Positions 28,935 through 39,493 of a DNA stretch of 64,000 nt are shown one piece after another. The first letter of the stretch is position 1, and the number at the start of each line of letters is the position of its first letter. The notes below the pieces were generated by a model that was not told the DNA's origin, made no database searches, and worked only from the letters and a program-made list of their open reading frames with translations. The translations under genes were made by a program, and so were the position numbers. The DNA is taken from NCBI RefSeq assembly GCF_000348945.1, contig NZ_AOCK01000004.1, positions 291,848 to 355,847 of the forward strand, written 5' to 3'. Source of the stretch: Paeniglutamicibacter gangotriensis Lz1y (GTDB lineage: Bacteria > Actinomycetota > Actinomycetes > Actinomycetales > Micrococcaceae).

Positions 28935-29309
28935 GTGCCTACTATTCAGCAGCTGATCCGTAAGGGTCGCTCGCCGAAGGTCACTAAGACCAAGGCCCCA
29001 GCCCTTAAGGGCAACCCAATGCGTCGTGGCGTATGCACTCGTGTGTACACCACCACCCCGAAGAAGCCGAACTCCGCACTTCGTAAGGTCGCACGTGTGC
29101 GTCTTGCCGGTGGCGTCGAAGTTACAGCTTACATTCCAGGTGTCGGCCACAACTTGCAGGAACACTCCATCGTGCTCGTGCGCGGCGGACGTGTGAAGGA
29201 CCTCCCGGGTGTGCGCTACAAGATCGTACGTGGCGCTCTCGATACCCAGGGTGTCAAGAACCGTAAGCAGGCTCGTTCCCGCTACGGCGCCAAGAAGGAA
29301 GGTAAGTAA
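28935..29309 (+). CDS. rpsL: 30S ribosomal protein S12
   Basis: A 124-residue S12, part of the decoding centre. It starts at GTG with GGAGG upstream; family N-terminus [11 protein letters not shown]. The streptomycin-site lysines in [13 protein letters not shown] and GGRVKDLPG are wild type, so no target-site resistance is visible. Its stop overlaps the rpsG start by one base (TAATG). First gene of the str operon. Confidence 0.98.
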   Translation: MPTIQQLIRKGRSPKVTKTKAPALKGNPMRRGVCTRVYTTTPKKPNSALRKVARVRLAGGVEVTAYIPGVGHNLQEHSIVLVRGGRVKDLPGVRYKIVRGALDTQGVKNRKQARSRYGAKKEGK

Positions 29310-29779
29310 TGCCTCGTAAGGGCCCCGCGCCACAGCGCCCCCTCGTCTCGGATCCGGTTTACGGATCCCCGCTCGTAACCCAGCTGATCAATAAGGTTTT
29401 GGTCGACGGCAAGAAGTCCACCGCAGAGCGTATCGTTTACGGTGCACTCGAAGGTGTGACCGCCAAGAACAGCGCCGACGCGGTTGTGACTCTGAAGAAG
29501 GCCATGGATAACATCCGCCCGGCCCTCGAAGTTCGCTCCCGTCGTGTCGGTGGCGCGACCTACCAGGTTCCCGTTGAGGTCAAGCCCGGACGCTCCACCG
29601 CGTTGGCTCTTCGCTGGCTCGTTGGCTACTCGAAGGCTCGCCGCGAGAAGACCATGGTTGAGCGTCTCATGAACGAGATCCTCGACGCATCGAATGGTCT
29701 TGGTGCCGCTGTCAAGCGTCGCGAAGACACTCACAAGATGGCAGAGTCCAACAAGGCCTTCGCCCACTACCGCTGGTAA
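29309..29779 (+). CDS. rpsG: 30S ribosomal protein S7
   Basis: A 156-residue S7, the primary assembly protein of the 30S head, at the usual length. Recognised by [49 protein letters not shown] and the C-terminal [20 protein letters not shown]. Coupled to rpsL by the TAATG overlap. In E. coli S7 represses its own operon; an equivalent site is not evident here. Confidence 0.98.
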   Translation: MPRKGPAPQRPLVSDPVYGSPLVTQLINKVLVDGKKSTAERIVYGALEGVTAKNSADAVVTLKKAMDNIRPALEVRSRRVGGATYQVPVEVKPGRSTALALRWLVGYSKARREKTMVERLMNEILDASNGLGAAVKRREDTHKMAESNKAFAHYRW

Positions 29780-29794
29780 AAAGCGTTTAGTCCG

Positions 29795-29829
29795 GTTGGC
29801 GGGACTGATCGCAGATCAGTCCCGCCAAC
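29795..29829 (+). other. Perfect 16-base hairpin between rpsG and fusA
   Basis: GTTGGCGGGACTGATC (29795-29810) pairs perfectly with 29814-29829 across a GCA loop. Only GTTTCGG follows, so full termination is unlikely. It may attenuate transcription into fusA or mark an mRNA processing point. Confidence 0.65.
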
Positions 29830-29860
29830 GTTTCGGACTTAACCTACAAAGGGAGACAAC

Positions 29861-31975
29861 GTGGCACAGGACGTGCTTACCGACCTTAACAAGGTCCGCA
29901 ATATCGGTATCATGGCTCACATCGATGCCGGTAAGACCACTACTACGGAACGCATCCTGTTCTACACAGGTGTGAACCACAAGCTCGGCGAAACGCACGA
30001 CGGTGGCGCAACGACCGACTGGATGGAACAGGAAAAAGAACGCGGCATTACGATTACGTCTGCCGCCGTGACCTGCTTCTGGAACAACAACCAGATCAAC
30101 ATCATTGACACCCCCGGTCACGTTGACTTCACCGTTGAGGTTGAGCGCTCACTGCGCGTCCTCGATGGCGCAGTTGCAGTGTTCGATGGCAAGGAAGGCG
30201 TGGAGCCGCAGTCCGAGACTGTTTGGCGCCAGGCTGACAAGTACAACGTTCCGCGTATCTGCTTCGTCAACAAGATGGACAAGCTGGGTGCTGACTTCTA
30301 CTACACCGTAGACACCATCATCAAGCGCCTTGGTGCCAAGCCGCTGGTCATGCAGCTGCCGATCGGCTCCGAGTCGGAGTTCACCGGCGTTGTCGACCTG
30401 ATGACGATGAAGGCTTTCGTTTGGGAAGGCGACTCCAAGGGTGACGTCACCATGGGTGCCGCCTACGAGACCCGCGAAATCCCTGCCGACATGCTGGAAA
30501 AGGCCGAAGAATACCGCGCCAAGCTGGTAGAGGACGTCGCCGAGAGCTCTGACGAGCTCATGGAGAAGTTCCTTGAGGGCGAAGAGATCAGCATTGCTGA
30601 ACTCAAGTCCGGCATCCGCAAGATGGTTCTGAACTCGGCACTGTACCCGGTCTTCTGTGGTTCTGCATTCAAGAACCGCGGTGTCCAGCCGATGCTCGAT
30701 GCTGTCATCGACTACCTTCCTTCGCCGCTCGACGTCGAGGCCATGGTTGGCCACGATCCGAAGAACGAAGAGATCGAACTGGTCCGCAAGCCTTCGGAAG
30801 ACGAGCCGTTCTCGGCCCTCGCCTTCAAGATTGCTACGCACCCGTTCTTCGGCCAGCTCAACTTCATCCGCGTGTACTCCGGCAAGGCAACTTCCGGTAC
30901 GCAGCTGTTGAACTCGACGAAGCAGAAGAAGGAGCGCATCGGAAAGCTCTTCCAGATGCACGCCAACAAGGAAATGCCGGTAGACGAGATCCACGCGGGT
31001 CACATCTACGCAGTGATCGGCCTCAAGGACACCACCACCGGTGACACCTTGTGCGATCCGGCACACCCGATCGTGCTTGAGTCAATGTCGTTCCCCGCTC
31101 CCGTGATTTTCGTGGCGATCGAACCGAAGACGAAGGGTGACCAGGAGAAGCTCTCCACGGCCATCCAGAAGCTTTCGGCCGAGGACCCGACGTTCACTGT
31201 CTCCCAAAACGAAGACACCGGCCAGACCGAAATCGGCGGCATGGGCGAGCTCCACCTGGATATCCTGGTGGACCGCATGCGCCGCGAATTCCGCGTCGAA
31301 GCCAATGTCGGCAAGCCGCAGGTTGCATACCGCGAAACCATCAAGAAGGCTGTGGCGAAGGTTGACTTCACCCACAAGAAGCAGACCGGTGGTTCGGGCC
31401 AGTTCGCAAAGGTCCAGGTCTCGTTCGAGCCTCTGGAAGTTGTTGACGGTGTCATCTACGAATTCAAGAACTCCGTAACCGGTGGACGTATTCCTCGCGA
31501 ATACATCCCGTCGATTGACGCCGGAATCCAGGACGCCATGCAGTTCGGCATCCTGGCCGGCTACCCGATGGTCGGCGTGAAGGCTACCCTCCTCGATGGT
31601 GCCTACCACGACGTCGACTCTTCGGAAATGGCGTTCAAGATTGCTGGCTCACAGGTGTTCAAGGAAGGCGCACGCCGCGCCACCCCGATCATCCTCGAGC
31701 CGGTCATGGATGTCGAAGTCCGTACTCCTGAGGAGTACATGGGCGACGTCATCGGTGACCTGAACTCCCGCCGTGGTTCCATCGCTTCGATGGAAGACGC
31801 TTCGGGCGTGAAGGTCATCCGTGCGACGGTTCCGCTGTCCGAGATGTTCGGTTACATTGGTGACCTGCGTTCGAAGACCCAGGGCCGTGCCGTGTACTCG
31901 ATGACCTTCTCCAGCTACGCAGAGGTCCCGAAGGCAGTTGCCGAAGAGATCATCCAGAAGTCCCGCGGCGAGTAA
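29861..31975 (+). CDS. fusA: Elongation factor G
   Basis: A 704-residue EF-G, the GTPase that drives translocation. GTP-binding motifs are [15 protein letters not shown] (P-loop), RGITITSAA (switch I end), DTPGHVDFT and NKMDKLG. Domain II, the [14 protein letters not shown] stretch of domain III and the [11 protein letters not shown] start of domain IV are intact. It starts at GTG with AAAGGGAG upstream. Third gene of the str operon. Confidence 0.98.
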   Translation: MAQDVLTDLNKVRNIGIMAHIDAGKTTTTERILFYTGVNHKLGETHDGGATTDWMEQEKERGITITSAAVTCFWNNNQINIIDTPGHVDFTVEVERSLRVLDGAVAVFDGKEGVEPQSETVWRQADKYNVPRICFVNKMDKLGADFYYTVDTIIKRLGAKPLVMQLPIGSESEFTGVVDLMTMKAFVWEGDSKGDVTMGAAYETREIPADMLEKAEEYRAKLVEDVAESSDELMEKFLEGEEISIAELKSGIRKMVLNSALYPVFCGSAFKNRGVQPMLDAVIDYLPSPLDVEAMVGHDPKNEEIELVRKPSEDEPFSALAFKIATHPFFGQLNFIRVYSGKATSGTQLLNSTKQKKERIGKLFQMHANKEMPVDEIHAGHIYAVIGLKDTTTGDTLCDPAHPIVLESMSFPAPVIFVAIEPKTKGDQEKLSTAIQKLSAEDPTFTVSQNEDTGQTEIGGMGELHLDILVDRMRREFRVEANVGKPQVAYRETIKKAVAKVDFTHKKQTGGSGQFAKVQVSFEPLEVVDGVIYEFKNSVTGGRIPREYIPSIDAGIQDAMQFGILAGYPMVGVKATLLDGAYHDVDSSEMAFKIAGSQVFKEGARRATPIILEPVMDVEVRTPEEYMGDVIGDLNSRRGSIASMEDASGVKVIRATVPLSEMFGYIGDLRSKTQGRAVYSMTFSSYAEVPKAVAEEIIQKSRGE

Positions 31976-32112
31976 TCGTCAGGACGAAGAATTGGCCGTG
32001 AACCCGAGTCTTGGGTGAGTGGCCGCAGGGTGGGGCCGGTGCGGAGAAATCCAATCCGGCCCGGCCAGGCCAACTAACGGATCCCCAGTGGATCCCGCAG
32101 CTAACCACAATT

Positions 32113-32141
32113 TAAACATTTCACTAAGCCCCCAGTAGACT
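32113..32141 (+). promoter_or_regulatory. Candidate tuf promoter
   Basis: TAAACA (32113-32118; four of six to TTGACA), 17-base spacer, TAGACT (32136-32141). It would let tuf be transcribed separately from fusA, with a leader of about 60 bases. Confidence 0.5.
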
Positions 32142-32209
32142 TGTACAAGTTTCGTCCGCGACCCGTGTGGACGAGGTACGTCTTCTGTAAACGTTTCTAG
32201 GAGGAACCT

Positions 32210-33400
32210 GTGGCAAAGGCAAAGTTCGAGCGGAACAAGCCGCACGTCAACATCGGCACCATTGGTCACGTTGACCACGGTAAGACCACGTTGACCGCCG
32301 CCATTTCCAAGGTACTGGCTGACAAGTACCCGGATCTGAACGAGCAGCGCGATTTCGCGAACATCGACTCCGCGCCGGAAGAACGCCAGCGCGGTATCAC
32401 CATCAACATCTCACACGTTGAGTACCAGACCGAGCAGCGCCACTACGCGCACGTTGATGCCCCGGGTCACGCGGACTACATCAAGAACATGATCACCGGT
32501 GCCGCACAGATGGACGGCGCAATCCTCGTGGTTGCCGCCACCGACGGCCCGATGGCTCAGACCCGCGAGCACGTTCTGCTTGCCCGCCAGGTTGGCGTTC
32601 CCTACCTGCTGGTCGCACTGAACAAGTCCGACATGGTCGATGACGAAGAGCTGCTGGACCTCGTGGAAATGGAAGTTCGCGAACTTCTCTCCTCGCAGGG
32701 CTTTGACGGCGACGAAGCACCGGTTGTCCGCGTTTCGGGCCTCAAGGCACTGGAAGGCGACCCGGTTTGGGTCAAGTCCGTTGAGGACCTGATGGACGCC
32801 GTTGACGCAAACGTCCCGACCCCGGTTCGCGACAAGGACAAGCCGTTCTTGATGCCCGTTGAGGACGTCTTCACCATCACCGGTCGTGGCACCGTTGTTA
32901 CGGGCCGCGCCGAGCGTGGAACCCTGAAGATCAACTCGGAAATCGAAATTGTCGGCATCCGCCCGGTCCAGAAGACCACGGTTACCGGCATCGAGATGTT
33001 CCACAAGCAGCTCGACGAGGCATGGGCCGGCGAGAACTGTGGTCTGCTGCTTCGCGGTATCAAGCGCGAAGACGTAGAGCGTGGCCAGGTCATCGTGAAG
33101 CCGGGTTCCATTACCCCGCACACCGATTTCGAGGCCAACGTCTACATCCTGTCCAAGGATGAGGGTGGGCGTCACAACCCGTTCTACTCGAACTACCGCC
33201 CGCAGTTCTACTTCCGCACCACGGACGTTACCGGCGTCATCACCCTGCCGGAAGGCACGGAAATGGTTATGCCCGGCGACACCACCGAAATGTCGGTCGT
33301 GCTGATCCAGCCGATCGCCATGGAAGAGGGCCTCGGCTTCGCAATTCGCGAAGGCGGCCGCACCGTTGGTTCGGGCAAGGTCACCAAGATCACCAAGTAG
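32210..33400 (+). CDS. tuf: Elongation factor Tu
   Basis: A 396-residue EF-Tu that delivers aminoacyl-tRNA to the ribosome. Seen: [15 protein letters not shown]-loop, [21 protein letters not shown] (G3), [10 protein letters not shown] (G4) and SGLKALEG (G5); domains II and III follow with [10 protein letters not shown]. It starts at GTG with GGAGGAACCT upstream. A 234-base gap from fusA contains its own candidate promoter. A strong terminator follows. Confidence 0.98.
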   Translation: MAKAKFERNKPHVNIGTIGHVDHGKTTLTAAISKVLADKYPDLNEQRDFANIDSAPEERQRGITINISHVEYQTEQRHYAHVDAPGHADYIKNMITGAAQMDGAILVVAATDGPMAQTREHVLLARQVGVPYLLVALNKSDMVDDEELLDLVEMEVRELLSSQGFDGDEAPVVRVSGLKALEGDPVWVKSVEDLMDAVDANVPTPVRDKDKPFLMPVEDVFTITGRGTVVTGRAERGTLKINSEIEIVGIRPVQKTTVTGIEMFHKQLDEAWAGENCGLLLRGIKREDVERGQVIVKPGSITPHTDFEANVYILSKDEGGRHNPFYSNYRPQFYFRTTDVTGVITLPEGTEMVMPGDTTEMSVVLIQPIAMEEGLGFAIREGGRTVGSGKVTKITK

Positions 33401-33436
33401 TCTTTTCTACCTGGATGTCTTGACCTAATGGTCTGA

Positions 33437-33484
33437 GAAAAGACCCCTGGTGCATTGTTTCGACAATGCATCAGGGGTCTTTTC
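33437..33484 (+). terminator. Terminator of the str operon / tuf
   Basis: Nested inverted repeat GAAAAGACCCCTG...CAGGGGTCTTTTC with inner TGCATTGT/ACAATGCA; a T-run lies within the 3' arm, 36 bases after the tuf stop. Confidence 0.92.
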
Positions 33485-33621
33485 GCGTCCCGGGGGAAAC
33501 ATCCCGCGGACGCCCGACACTTATATCAAACGAATAGTTTGACTGCGGTACGCTGAGGAAGATGCTTGGTGAGTACCGGGCCGAAGACACTAGATATTAC
33601 AGATTTAAGAGGGGACCTGGC

Positions 33622-36600
33622 ATGGATGGATTGGCACTGATCACGGTAGCCGCGATCATGTTTGTTGCAGGGATGCTCTTCGGCAAGCACGTACTGGCGA
33701 AGAAAGCGGCCGAGCGAGCAACCCCCGTCCAGACCCCCGATCGCTTGGCTTTGGCCGAGGCCTGGCAGCGCGGATTCGATGCCGCGGTGCGAGACCGTGC
33801 CCAGAGCGCGCTCGACGACGCGCAACCCATGCCGCAACCCGATCTGCGGCAAGGCCCACACGGTGGTTCCGGCTCCACACGTGGCGCCGCAGAGCCCGCC
33901 GGATTCCCCCGGACGGAACAGGTCATCGCCGGTGCCATGCCAAGCCAAGCACCCGGCCCGATGCCGCCCGTGTTGCCCCAACCGCATCCCCAGATGCAGG
34001 TACGAGCACCCCAGCCACCACCGCCACCCGCGGTTCCTCTTGACCCGCGTGTCCGGGCCCTGCGGAACATCAACATCACCTTGTATGTGGCTGCATTGTT
34101 GCTAGTCGCCGCGGCATCGTTGTTCATCGCACTGGCGCTGCCGGCCGCGGCCAAGGTTATCGGACTGGGAATCGTGGCAGCAGGCTTCTACGTCGTCGGA
34201 CTTCTGATGCATGCCAGAAGCGAGCGACTGCGCCCGGCGGCCGCCGCATTCACCGCCACGGGCCTGGCCCTGATTCCGATGACGGGGCTGGCCCACTACC
34301 TGCTGCTGTCCACGGCGCCAGGTACCAGCTGGTTTGTCACCTCACTGGTGGGAACCGCTGCCTTCATCTACGCCGCAGGCAAACTTCAGTCCAAGATCGT
34401 TGCCGGCCTGGCCACCACCTTCCTGGTCTCCACCGCCTATTCCGGCGGTGCGGTGCTCAACCGCGGCCTCATCTTCTACTTCCTCTTCAGCATGCTGCTG
34501 GCCACCGCGATCACCCTGGTCGGATTCAAAAAGCCGCGCTGGATCACCAACATCTACGTGGTCTCTTTCACCACGGCACACCGGTACCTGGTACCTGCCA
34601 CGTTGCTTGCCGCCATCTTCTCAGCCATGGTGCTTGAGGCCCGCGACTACGGTTGGCTCTTTGCCGCCGCGGCGCTGTACTACGCCGTGGCTCTGCTAGC
34701 GGCTCCGGTGAACGAACGTTTCTGGCACCTTGCCGCGGCACGCGCCGCCTCGATGATCTCCGTCGCCTGCTTCCTGCACGTCGGCGGATTCACGTGGACC
34801 AGTACTTTCCGGATCCTTGCCGTGCTGCTGCTGCTCCAAGTGGTGCTGCTGGCACAATTCGCCGCGGGCTACCGACAAAAACTGCGACTCACGCCCGGCT
34901 TCACCCGCGGTGAGACCTGGGTATTGCTCGGCGTCGCGGCCCTGGCGAGCGTGCTCGGTGCCGAAGCACTACTGCGCGATCCTTTCCTCACCGGAGCTGG
35001 GACTGGCCTCGATCCGAACTGGACCTTGGTCCTGTTCCTGATTGCCGGCCTCTTCCTTGGTGCCAAGACTGGCGGGCACTTCCGCTGGGTCCCGCTGGGC
35101 GTCGCAATCCTGAGCATCATCGAACCGATGACCGGGAACCTGGGACGGCAGGGACTACTCTTCACTGCAGCCGCCATCGGCACCTGGCTGCTGGCCCGCC
35201 AGGTGATCGGCGTGCACGGGCAGTACCTGCGTTGGGCGGCCCGGATTGCCTCGGTGCCGGCGGCAGGGGCCATGTTCTCCTTCGCTGCGGCCGGCTGGAT
35301 CCTGCAACCACGATTCGCGCAGATGCTTCCGAGCCTACCCGGTGCCGAGAGCGCTAGCCTTGCGGCACTGAAGCTCGCGATCGAGGTGGCGACATTCGTC
35401 GGAGTGGTGCTGGCACTGCTGGTACAGATCGTGGTGACAGCCAGAAACCTGCGACATAACGCACCCGAAGCAGAATCGGTACCCGCCCGAGGCCTCAGGC
35501 TCACCGGGGAATCGATCGGTTTCAGCGCCGCGGTGTTGTGCGCTTCGATGGCCACGTGGTCGCTGTCGGTGTTGTTGCAAAGGGCCACCCCAAGCTTGCT
35601 TGAGCAGATCACAGACAATGGCCAGGGCTGGAGCACGGTGCTGTGGGCAGGCTACCCATGGGACACGATCCTGCTCTGGTTCCTGGTTCTCTTAGCCCTG
35701 GGTGCTGCCACCGCCGTGCTGGGGCATCGTCGGCAAGCTCCCGCCGACGGCACGGATCCACGGGAGCTGCCGCGCGGTCCACGACTGTTGGTGCAGTTGG
35801 GCGGGCTGCTGGCCTTGGGTGCGGCACTGTCCATCGCCGCCGGCAAGGAGCCGGCCTGGATGGTGGAGGTCGTGGCGCTGCTGGGCCTGGCCTACGTAGG
35901 GGTACGGATCTTGGTGGAGACGCAGCTCGCCCTCAGGATCGGGTATTCGGTGCTCGCCCAGGTGTTGTTCTCCGCGACCGCCTGGCATATCGCGGACCGG
36001 TTCCAGATGGATGCTCACGGACAGTACGCACTGTTTGCTTTCACCATTGCTGCGGGCCAGTCGGTTCGTGCCTACACGGCCCGGAAGGCCGAGGCGCGCA
36101 AACCGGCGGACCCGCGCAGTCTTTTGACCTTGGCCGCCGTGGCCATCTTGGTGCTGGTCCCGCTCACTTACCTGGCCGTGCATGCGGGCAACCTCGACCA
36201 AGCCGGGTTGCTGGTCCAGTTCTTGTGCCTGCTGCTCTTCGCCGCACTTGTCGTCAAGACCCGGGCCGGACGAGATGCAGGATTCTCCTATGTTTCGATC
36301 CCCGCCGCACTCGGTCTGCTGGGCGTGGTCCTGGCCCCGAGCCTCGGCACGGACTTGCGGGTCGGCGGATGGCTGCCGACACCCCTCTGGGGCCAAAACG
36401 TGGCGTTCGTGGTGTTGACGCTGCTGCTGGTCGGCATCCTGGTTGCCGAATTCCGTCGCTTGGGTGGAGAAGACTTCCGCTGGATTCGCGCGGTGGTTGC
36501 CCTGGCCTACTGGATGGCGCTCTTCGGGCTGCACAGTGCCGCCGAGCCCGGCTGGCAGGTCTGTGCAGCACTGGTGGGTGCCGCCGGAATCGTGGTCTTT

Positions 36601-37734
36601 GCCTCGAGCTGGGGCATCCCGTTGTTGCTGCTCGGCAGTGCGGCATTGGTGCTGTTGGCTTCGGTGCGCGGAACCCAGTTCATCCACGAACTGGCAGGGG
36701 CACGGGGGAGTGAGCCGCTGGACACCATGGTCGGGTTTGGCGCCACCTGCGTGATCCTGCTGATTGCCGCGATCTTCGGTGGACGTTTTGGCACCGAGGA
36801 GGTGCCCTTCACGGAGGTGGCTCAACGCACCGAGGGCTGGGGCCCTGCCCATGCTCGGGTGCTCTTCACTGCCTCGTTGGTCTCCCTCGGCCTGGGCGCA
36901 GTGGTGGGCCTGGCCGCGGCATCGGAGCGCTATGTGTACTTCGGGGCGCTGCTGCTGGTGCTGGCCGTATTCGCCGCAGCTGCCACGGAAGTTCCGAAAG
37001 CACGCCGCGAAATCGGTTATGAGGCAGCGGTCTTGATATCAGCCGTTGCCATCCAGCGGTGTTGGTGGGTGGCCGTTGACGGACTGTCTAACTTCTCTAC
37101 CCTCTACTACTGGGTGATCGTGCTCGGGGTTCTTGCCTCCTATGAATTCATGCGCAAGCGTGAACGTAACGGTACGGTGGTGCTCTCGGTCTCCGCAGCA
37201 GTACTTACCCTGGCCGGGATGGGGACGTTCTTTTCCTCGACGCTGGCCCAGCAGCTGGTGGTCCTGTTGAGCTTCACGGCATTGCTGGTCTTCGGCCTCG
37301 TGACCAACCGCAAGATTTTCACCATCTGGGGGGCCATCGGTATTGCCGTTTCGGTGCTCTGGTTCCTACGTGGGTTCACCTTCCTGTTGCTGCTGCTGAT
37401 TGCGGCTGGACTGATCGCGTTGGCGTTGTGGCGGCTCGGGAAGATGAACAAGGGCAGCTCAGAGAACGGTGCTCCGGATACCGGGCAGCCGCCCGCGATG
37501 CCTATGGACCCTTCCCAGGGAAATACTCACTACCAGCATCCCCGGACCCAGACCCAGCACCCGTCGCCGGCGACCCCGGGGGAGGTGCCCGTTCAAGGGG
37601 CACCTGGCACGGTCCAGGATGTGCCGAGGGCGACGACTGCGCCGGAAGCTCCGATTCCCCAAGCTCCAGCGCCACCACCCGGTATGCCATGGATGAGACC
37701 CAGACCGCAGAATCCAAACGATCCTCCGCGCTGA
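33622..37734 (+). CDS. Very large polytopic membrane protein (SCO7613-type C-terminal region)
   Basis: A 1370-residue protein with one N-terminal membrane helix (LALITVAAIMFVAGMLFG), a Pro-rich linker (about 40-145), then roughly 30 or more closely spaced hydrophobic segments over 1,100 residues and a Pro-rich cytoplasmic tail (about 1295-1370). It resembles the long actinobacterial proteins named for an SCO7613 C-terminal domain. No catalytic motif or transport signature was found and no function is known. ATG 33622 has AGAGGGG eight bases upstream; an earlier ATG at 33562 lacks one. It follows tuf and its terminator. Confidence 0.75.
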   Translation: MDGLALITVAAIMFVAGMLFGKHVLAKKAAERATPVQTPDRLALAEAWQRGFDAAVRDRAQSALDDAQPMPQPDLRQGPHGGSGSTRGAAEPAGFPRTEQVIAGAMPSQAPGPMPPVLPQPHPQMQVRAPQPPPPPAVPLDPRVRALRNINITLYVAALLLVAAASLFIALALPAAAKVIGLGIVAAGFYVVGLLMHARSERLRPAAAAFTATGLALIPMTGLAHYLLLSTAPGTSWFVTSLVGTAAFIYAAGKLQSKIVAGLATTFLVSTAYSGGAVLNRGLIFYFLFSMLLATAITLVGFKKPRWITNIYVVSFTTAHRYLVPATLLAAIFSAMVLEARDYGWLFAAAALYYAVALLAAPVNERFWHLAAARAASMISVACFLHVGGFTWTSTFRILAVLLLLQVVLLAQFAAGYRQKLRLTPGFTRGETWVLLGVAALASVLGAEALLRDPFLTGAGTGLDPNWTLVLFLIAGLFLGAKTGGHFRWVPLGVAILSIIEPMTGNLGRQGLLFTAAAIGTWLLARQVIGVHGQYLRWAARIASVPAAGAMFSFAAAGWILQPRFAQMLPSLPGAESASLAALKLAIEVATFVGVVLALLVQIVVTARNLRHNAPEAESVPARGLRLTGESIGFSAAVLCASMATWSLSVLLQRATPSLLEQITDNGQGWSTVLWAGYPWDTILLWFLVLLALGAATAVLGHRRQAPADGTDPRELPRGPRLLVQLGGLLALGAALSIAAGKEPAWMVEVVALLGLAYVGVRILVETQLALRIGYSVLAQVLFSATAWHIADRFQMDAHGQYALFAFTIAAGQSVRAYTARKAEARKPADPRSLLTLAAVAILVLVPLTYLAVHAGNLDQAGLLVQFLCLLLFAALVVKTRAGRDAGFSYVSIPAALGLLGVVLAPSLGTDLRVGGWLPTPLWGQNVAFVVLTLLLVGILVAEFRRLGGEDFRWIRAVVALAYWMALFGLHSAAEPGWQVCAALVGAAGIVVFASSWGIPLLLLGSAALVLLASVRGTQFIHELAGARGSEPLDTMVGFGATCVILLIAAIFGGRFGTEEVPFTEVAQRTEGWGPAHARVLFTASLVSLGLGAVVGLAAASERYVYFGALLLVLAVFAAAATEVPKARREIGYEAAVLISAVAIQRCWWVAVDGLSNFSTLYYWVIVLGVLASYEFMRKRERNGTVVLSVSAAVLTLAGMGTFFSSTLAQQLVVLLSFTALLVFGLVTNRKIFTIWGAIGIAVSVLWFLRGFTFLLLLLIAAGLIALALWRLGKMNKGSSENGAPDTGQPPAMPMDPSQGNTHYQHPRTQTQHPSPATPGEVPVQGAPGTVQDVPRATTAPEAPIPQAPAPPPGMPWMRPRPQNPNDPPR

Positions 37735-37815
37735 TCCAAGGACGCTGGCAGGGACCCAAAATACGTACCGAGCGCTGCTAGTGTTCTCTGCGCTGTCAGC
37801 AGTTAGGCTGGAACC

Positions 37816-37944
37816 ATGAAGTTTTTGATTGTTTTGCTGATCGTTGTGGCGGTGGTCGTGGTGGTTGCACGCCTGCGCAAACAGTTCTCCAAGGAGATCG
37901 ATAGGGCCAAAGAAATCCGGCGTTCGAAGCGCGACGACCGCTGA
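37816..37944 (+). CDS. 42-residue single-span membrane peptide
   Basis: Encodes a Val/Ile/Leu-rich helix (KFLIVLLIVVAVVVVVA) followed by a strongly charged tail (RLRKQFSKEIDRAKEIRRSK). Codon use and the sharp helix-tail boundary suggest a real small protein. There is no strong ribosome site, but TAGGCT lies six bases before the ATG, which fits a leaderless start. It follows the giant membrane protein by 81 bases. No family was recognised. Confidence 0.55.
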   Translation: MKFLIVLLIVVAVVVVVARLRKQFSKEIDRAKEIRRSKRDDR

Positions 37945-38509
37945 CCCCTCCTTGAGGGATCGGACAGCGCTGGTGAGCTTCCTCACCGGCACCATCGGTG
38001 CCGGTAACCATGGAGTGCTTCCAAGGAGTTTTGAAGTCCCGAATTTCCGGAGGTTTTTCTTTTCCCGCTACCTCTGGGGAGTGTAAAAGGGTAGAGCCGG
38101 GAAAATATCTTCACAGTCCGCGGGCCCAAGGATTTTGTGTTTGGGCCCCGAACCTGCCACACTAGATAAGTTGTTTGTGAACATTTCCATGCTTTGTGTC
38201 TGCTGGTCGGGAAACCGACACCGGGACACGGGGTTTCAACCGAGATTGTGTCTCACCCGGGATAATGCCCGGGGCTGGGGAGCAATACAACCGAATTTTT
38301 GGAAACACCAACAATGTCCCCCAAGGTTTTATGCGGGTTTGGTGTCGCGGTAAAGTGCGACACGCCCGACCGCGGGGGTCGGGCTTCGGCGGATTGAGGA
38401 ACCCGGATTTATCCGGATTCAGTTCGATGCGAGGCGTGCCGGTCCCGAAAGGGGCCCGTAGGGCACAGTAACTGTACAGAGAGTGCTAATTAGAAAGAGG
38501 CATCACGCC
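37945..38509 (+). promoter_or_regulatory. Structured upstream region of the S10 operon
   Basis: A 565-base gap with no gene but many hairpins: 37985-38005 (9-base perfect stem), 38060-38105 (TTTTCCCG/CGGGAAAA enclosing CTACC/GGTAG), 38122-38147 (GGGCCCAA/TTGGGCCC), and a tandem pair 38342-38363 (GTGTCGC/GCGACAC) and 38364-38384 (GCCCGACC/GGTCGGGC). TAGATA at 38163-38168 could be a -10 element. The tandem pair lies 125-170 bases before rpsJ and may be a ribosomal-protein-responsive leader; this is inference. Confidence 0.5.
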
Positions 38510-38818
38510 ATGGCGGGACAAAAAATCCGCATCCGGCTGAAGTCGTATGACCATGAGGTCATTGACGTTTCTGCCCGGAAGATCGTTGAGACGGTGACGC
38601 GCGCTGGCGCAACCGTAGTCGGCCCAGTGCCGCTCCCAACGGAGAAGAACGTGTACTGCGTTATTCGTTCACCCCACAAGTACAAAGACAGCCGTGAGCA
38701 CTTCGAAATGCGCACGCACAAGCGTCTGATCGACATCATCGATCCGACCCCGAAGGCCGTAGATTCGCTGATGCGTCTTGACCTGCCGGCGGATGTCAAC
38801 ATCGAAATCAAGCTCTAA
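38510..38818 (+). CDS. rpsJ: 30S ribosomal protein S10
   Basis: A 102-residue S10 (also NusE, a partner in transcription antitermination). Recognised by [52 protein letters not shown] as a continuous family block and [25 protein letters not shown] 38510 has AAAGAGG ten bases upstream. It opens the S10 operon; rplC follows after 20 bases. Confidence 0.98.
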
Positions 38819-38838
38819 GGGGAGGTGGCGAGAAAACT

Positions 38839-39489
38839 ATGACCGCAACCCGTAATGTAAAGGGCCTGCTGGGCACGAAGCTCGGCATGACCCAGGTTTG
38901 GGACGAGAACAACAACCTCATCCCGGTAACCGTTGTACAGGCCGACAGCAATGTCGTCACTCAGCTGCGCAACGCCGAGCGCGATGGCTACGTAGCGGTT
39001 CAGATCGGCTACGGCCAGATCGACCCGCGCAAGGTCACCAAGCCGCTCGCCGGCCACTTCGAGGCAGCCGGGGTTACCCCGCGCCGTCACGTCGTTGAGC
39101 TGCGCACTGCAGACGCCGAGTCCTACGCCGCAGGCCAGGAACTCTCCGTCGAAATCTTCGCCGCCGGCCAGAAGGTCGACGTCGTTGGAACTTCCAAGGG
39201 CAAGGGCTTCGCCGGCGTCATGAAGCGTCACGGCTTCCACGGTGCTCCGGCATCGCACGGTGCTCACAAGAACCACCGTAAGCCGGGCTCCATCGGCGGC
39301 GCTTCGACCCCGGGCCGCGTGTTCCAGGGTCAGAAGATGGCCGGTCGCATGGGCGCCGAGCGCGTCACCTCGCAGAACCTCACGGTTCACGCTGTGGATG
39401 CCGAGAAGAACCTCCTGTTGATCAAGGGTGCCGTACCCGGCGCCCGCGGACGCGTCGTTCTCGTACGCACCGCTGTGAAGGGAGCATAA
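38839..39489 (+). CDS. rplC: 50S ribosomal protein L3
   Basis: A 216-residue L3, an early 50S assembly protein near the peptidyl-transferase centre. Seen: [17 protein letters not shown], the long loop [21 protein letters not shown] and [18 protein letters not shown] precedes the ATG with 17-base spacing, and rplD follows within four bases. Length and motifs are normal. Confidence 0.98.
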   Translation: MTATRNVKGLLGTKLGMTQVWDENNNLIPVTVVQADSNVVTQLRNAERDGYVAVQIGYGQIDPRKVTKPLAGHFEAAGVTPRRHVVELRTADAESYAAGQELSVEIFAAGQKVDVVGTSKGKGFAGVMKRHGFHGAPASHGAHKNHRKPGSIGGASTPGRVFQGQKMAGRMGAERVTSQNLTVHAVDAEKNLLLIKGAVPGARGRVVLVRTAVKGA

Positions 39490-39493
39490 CTAC

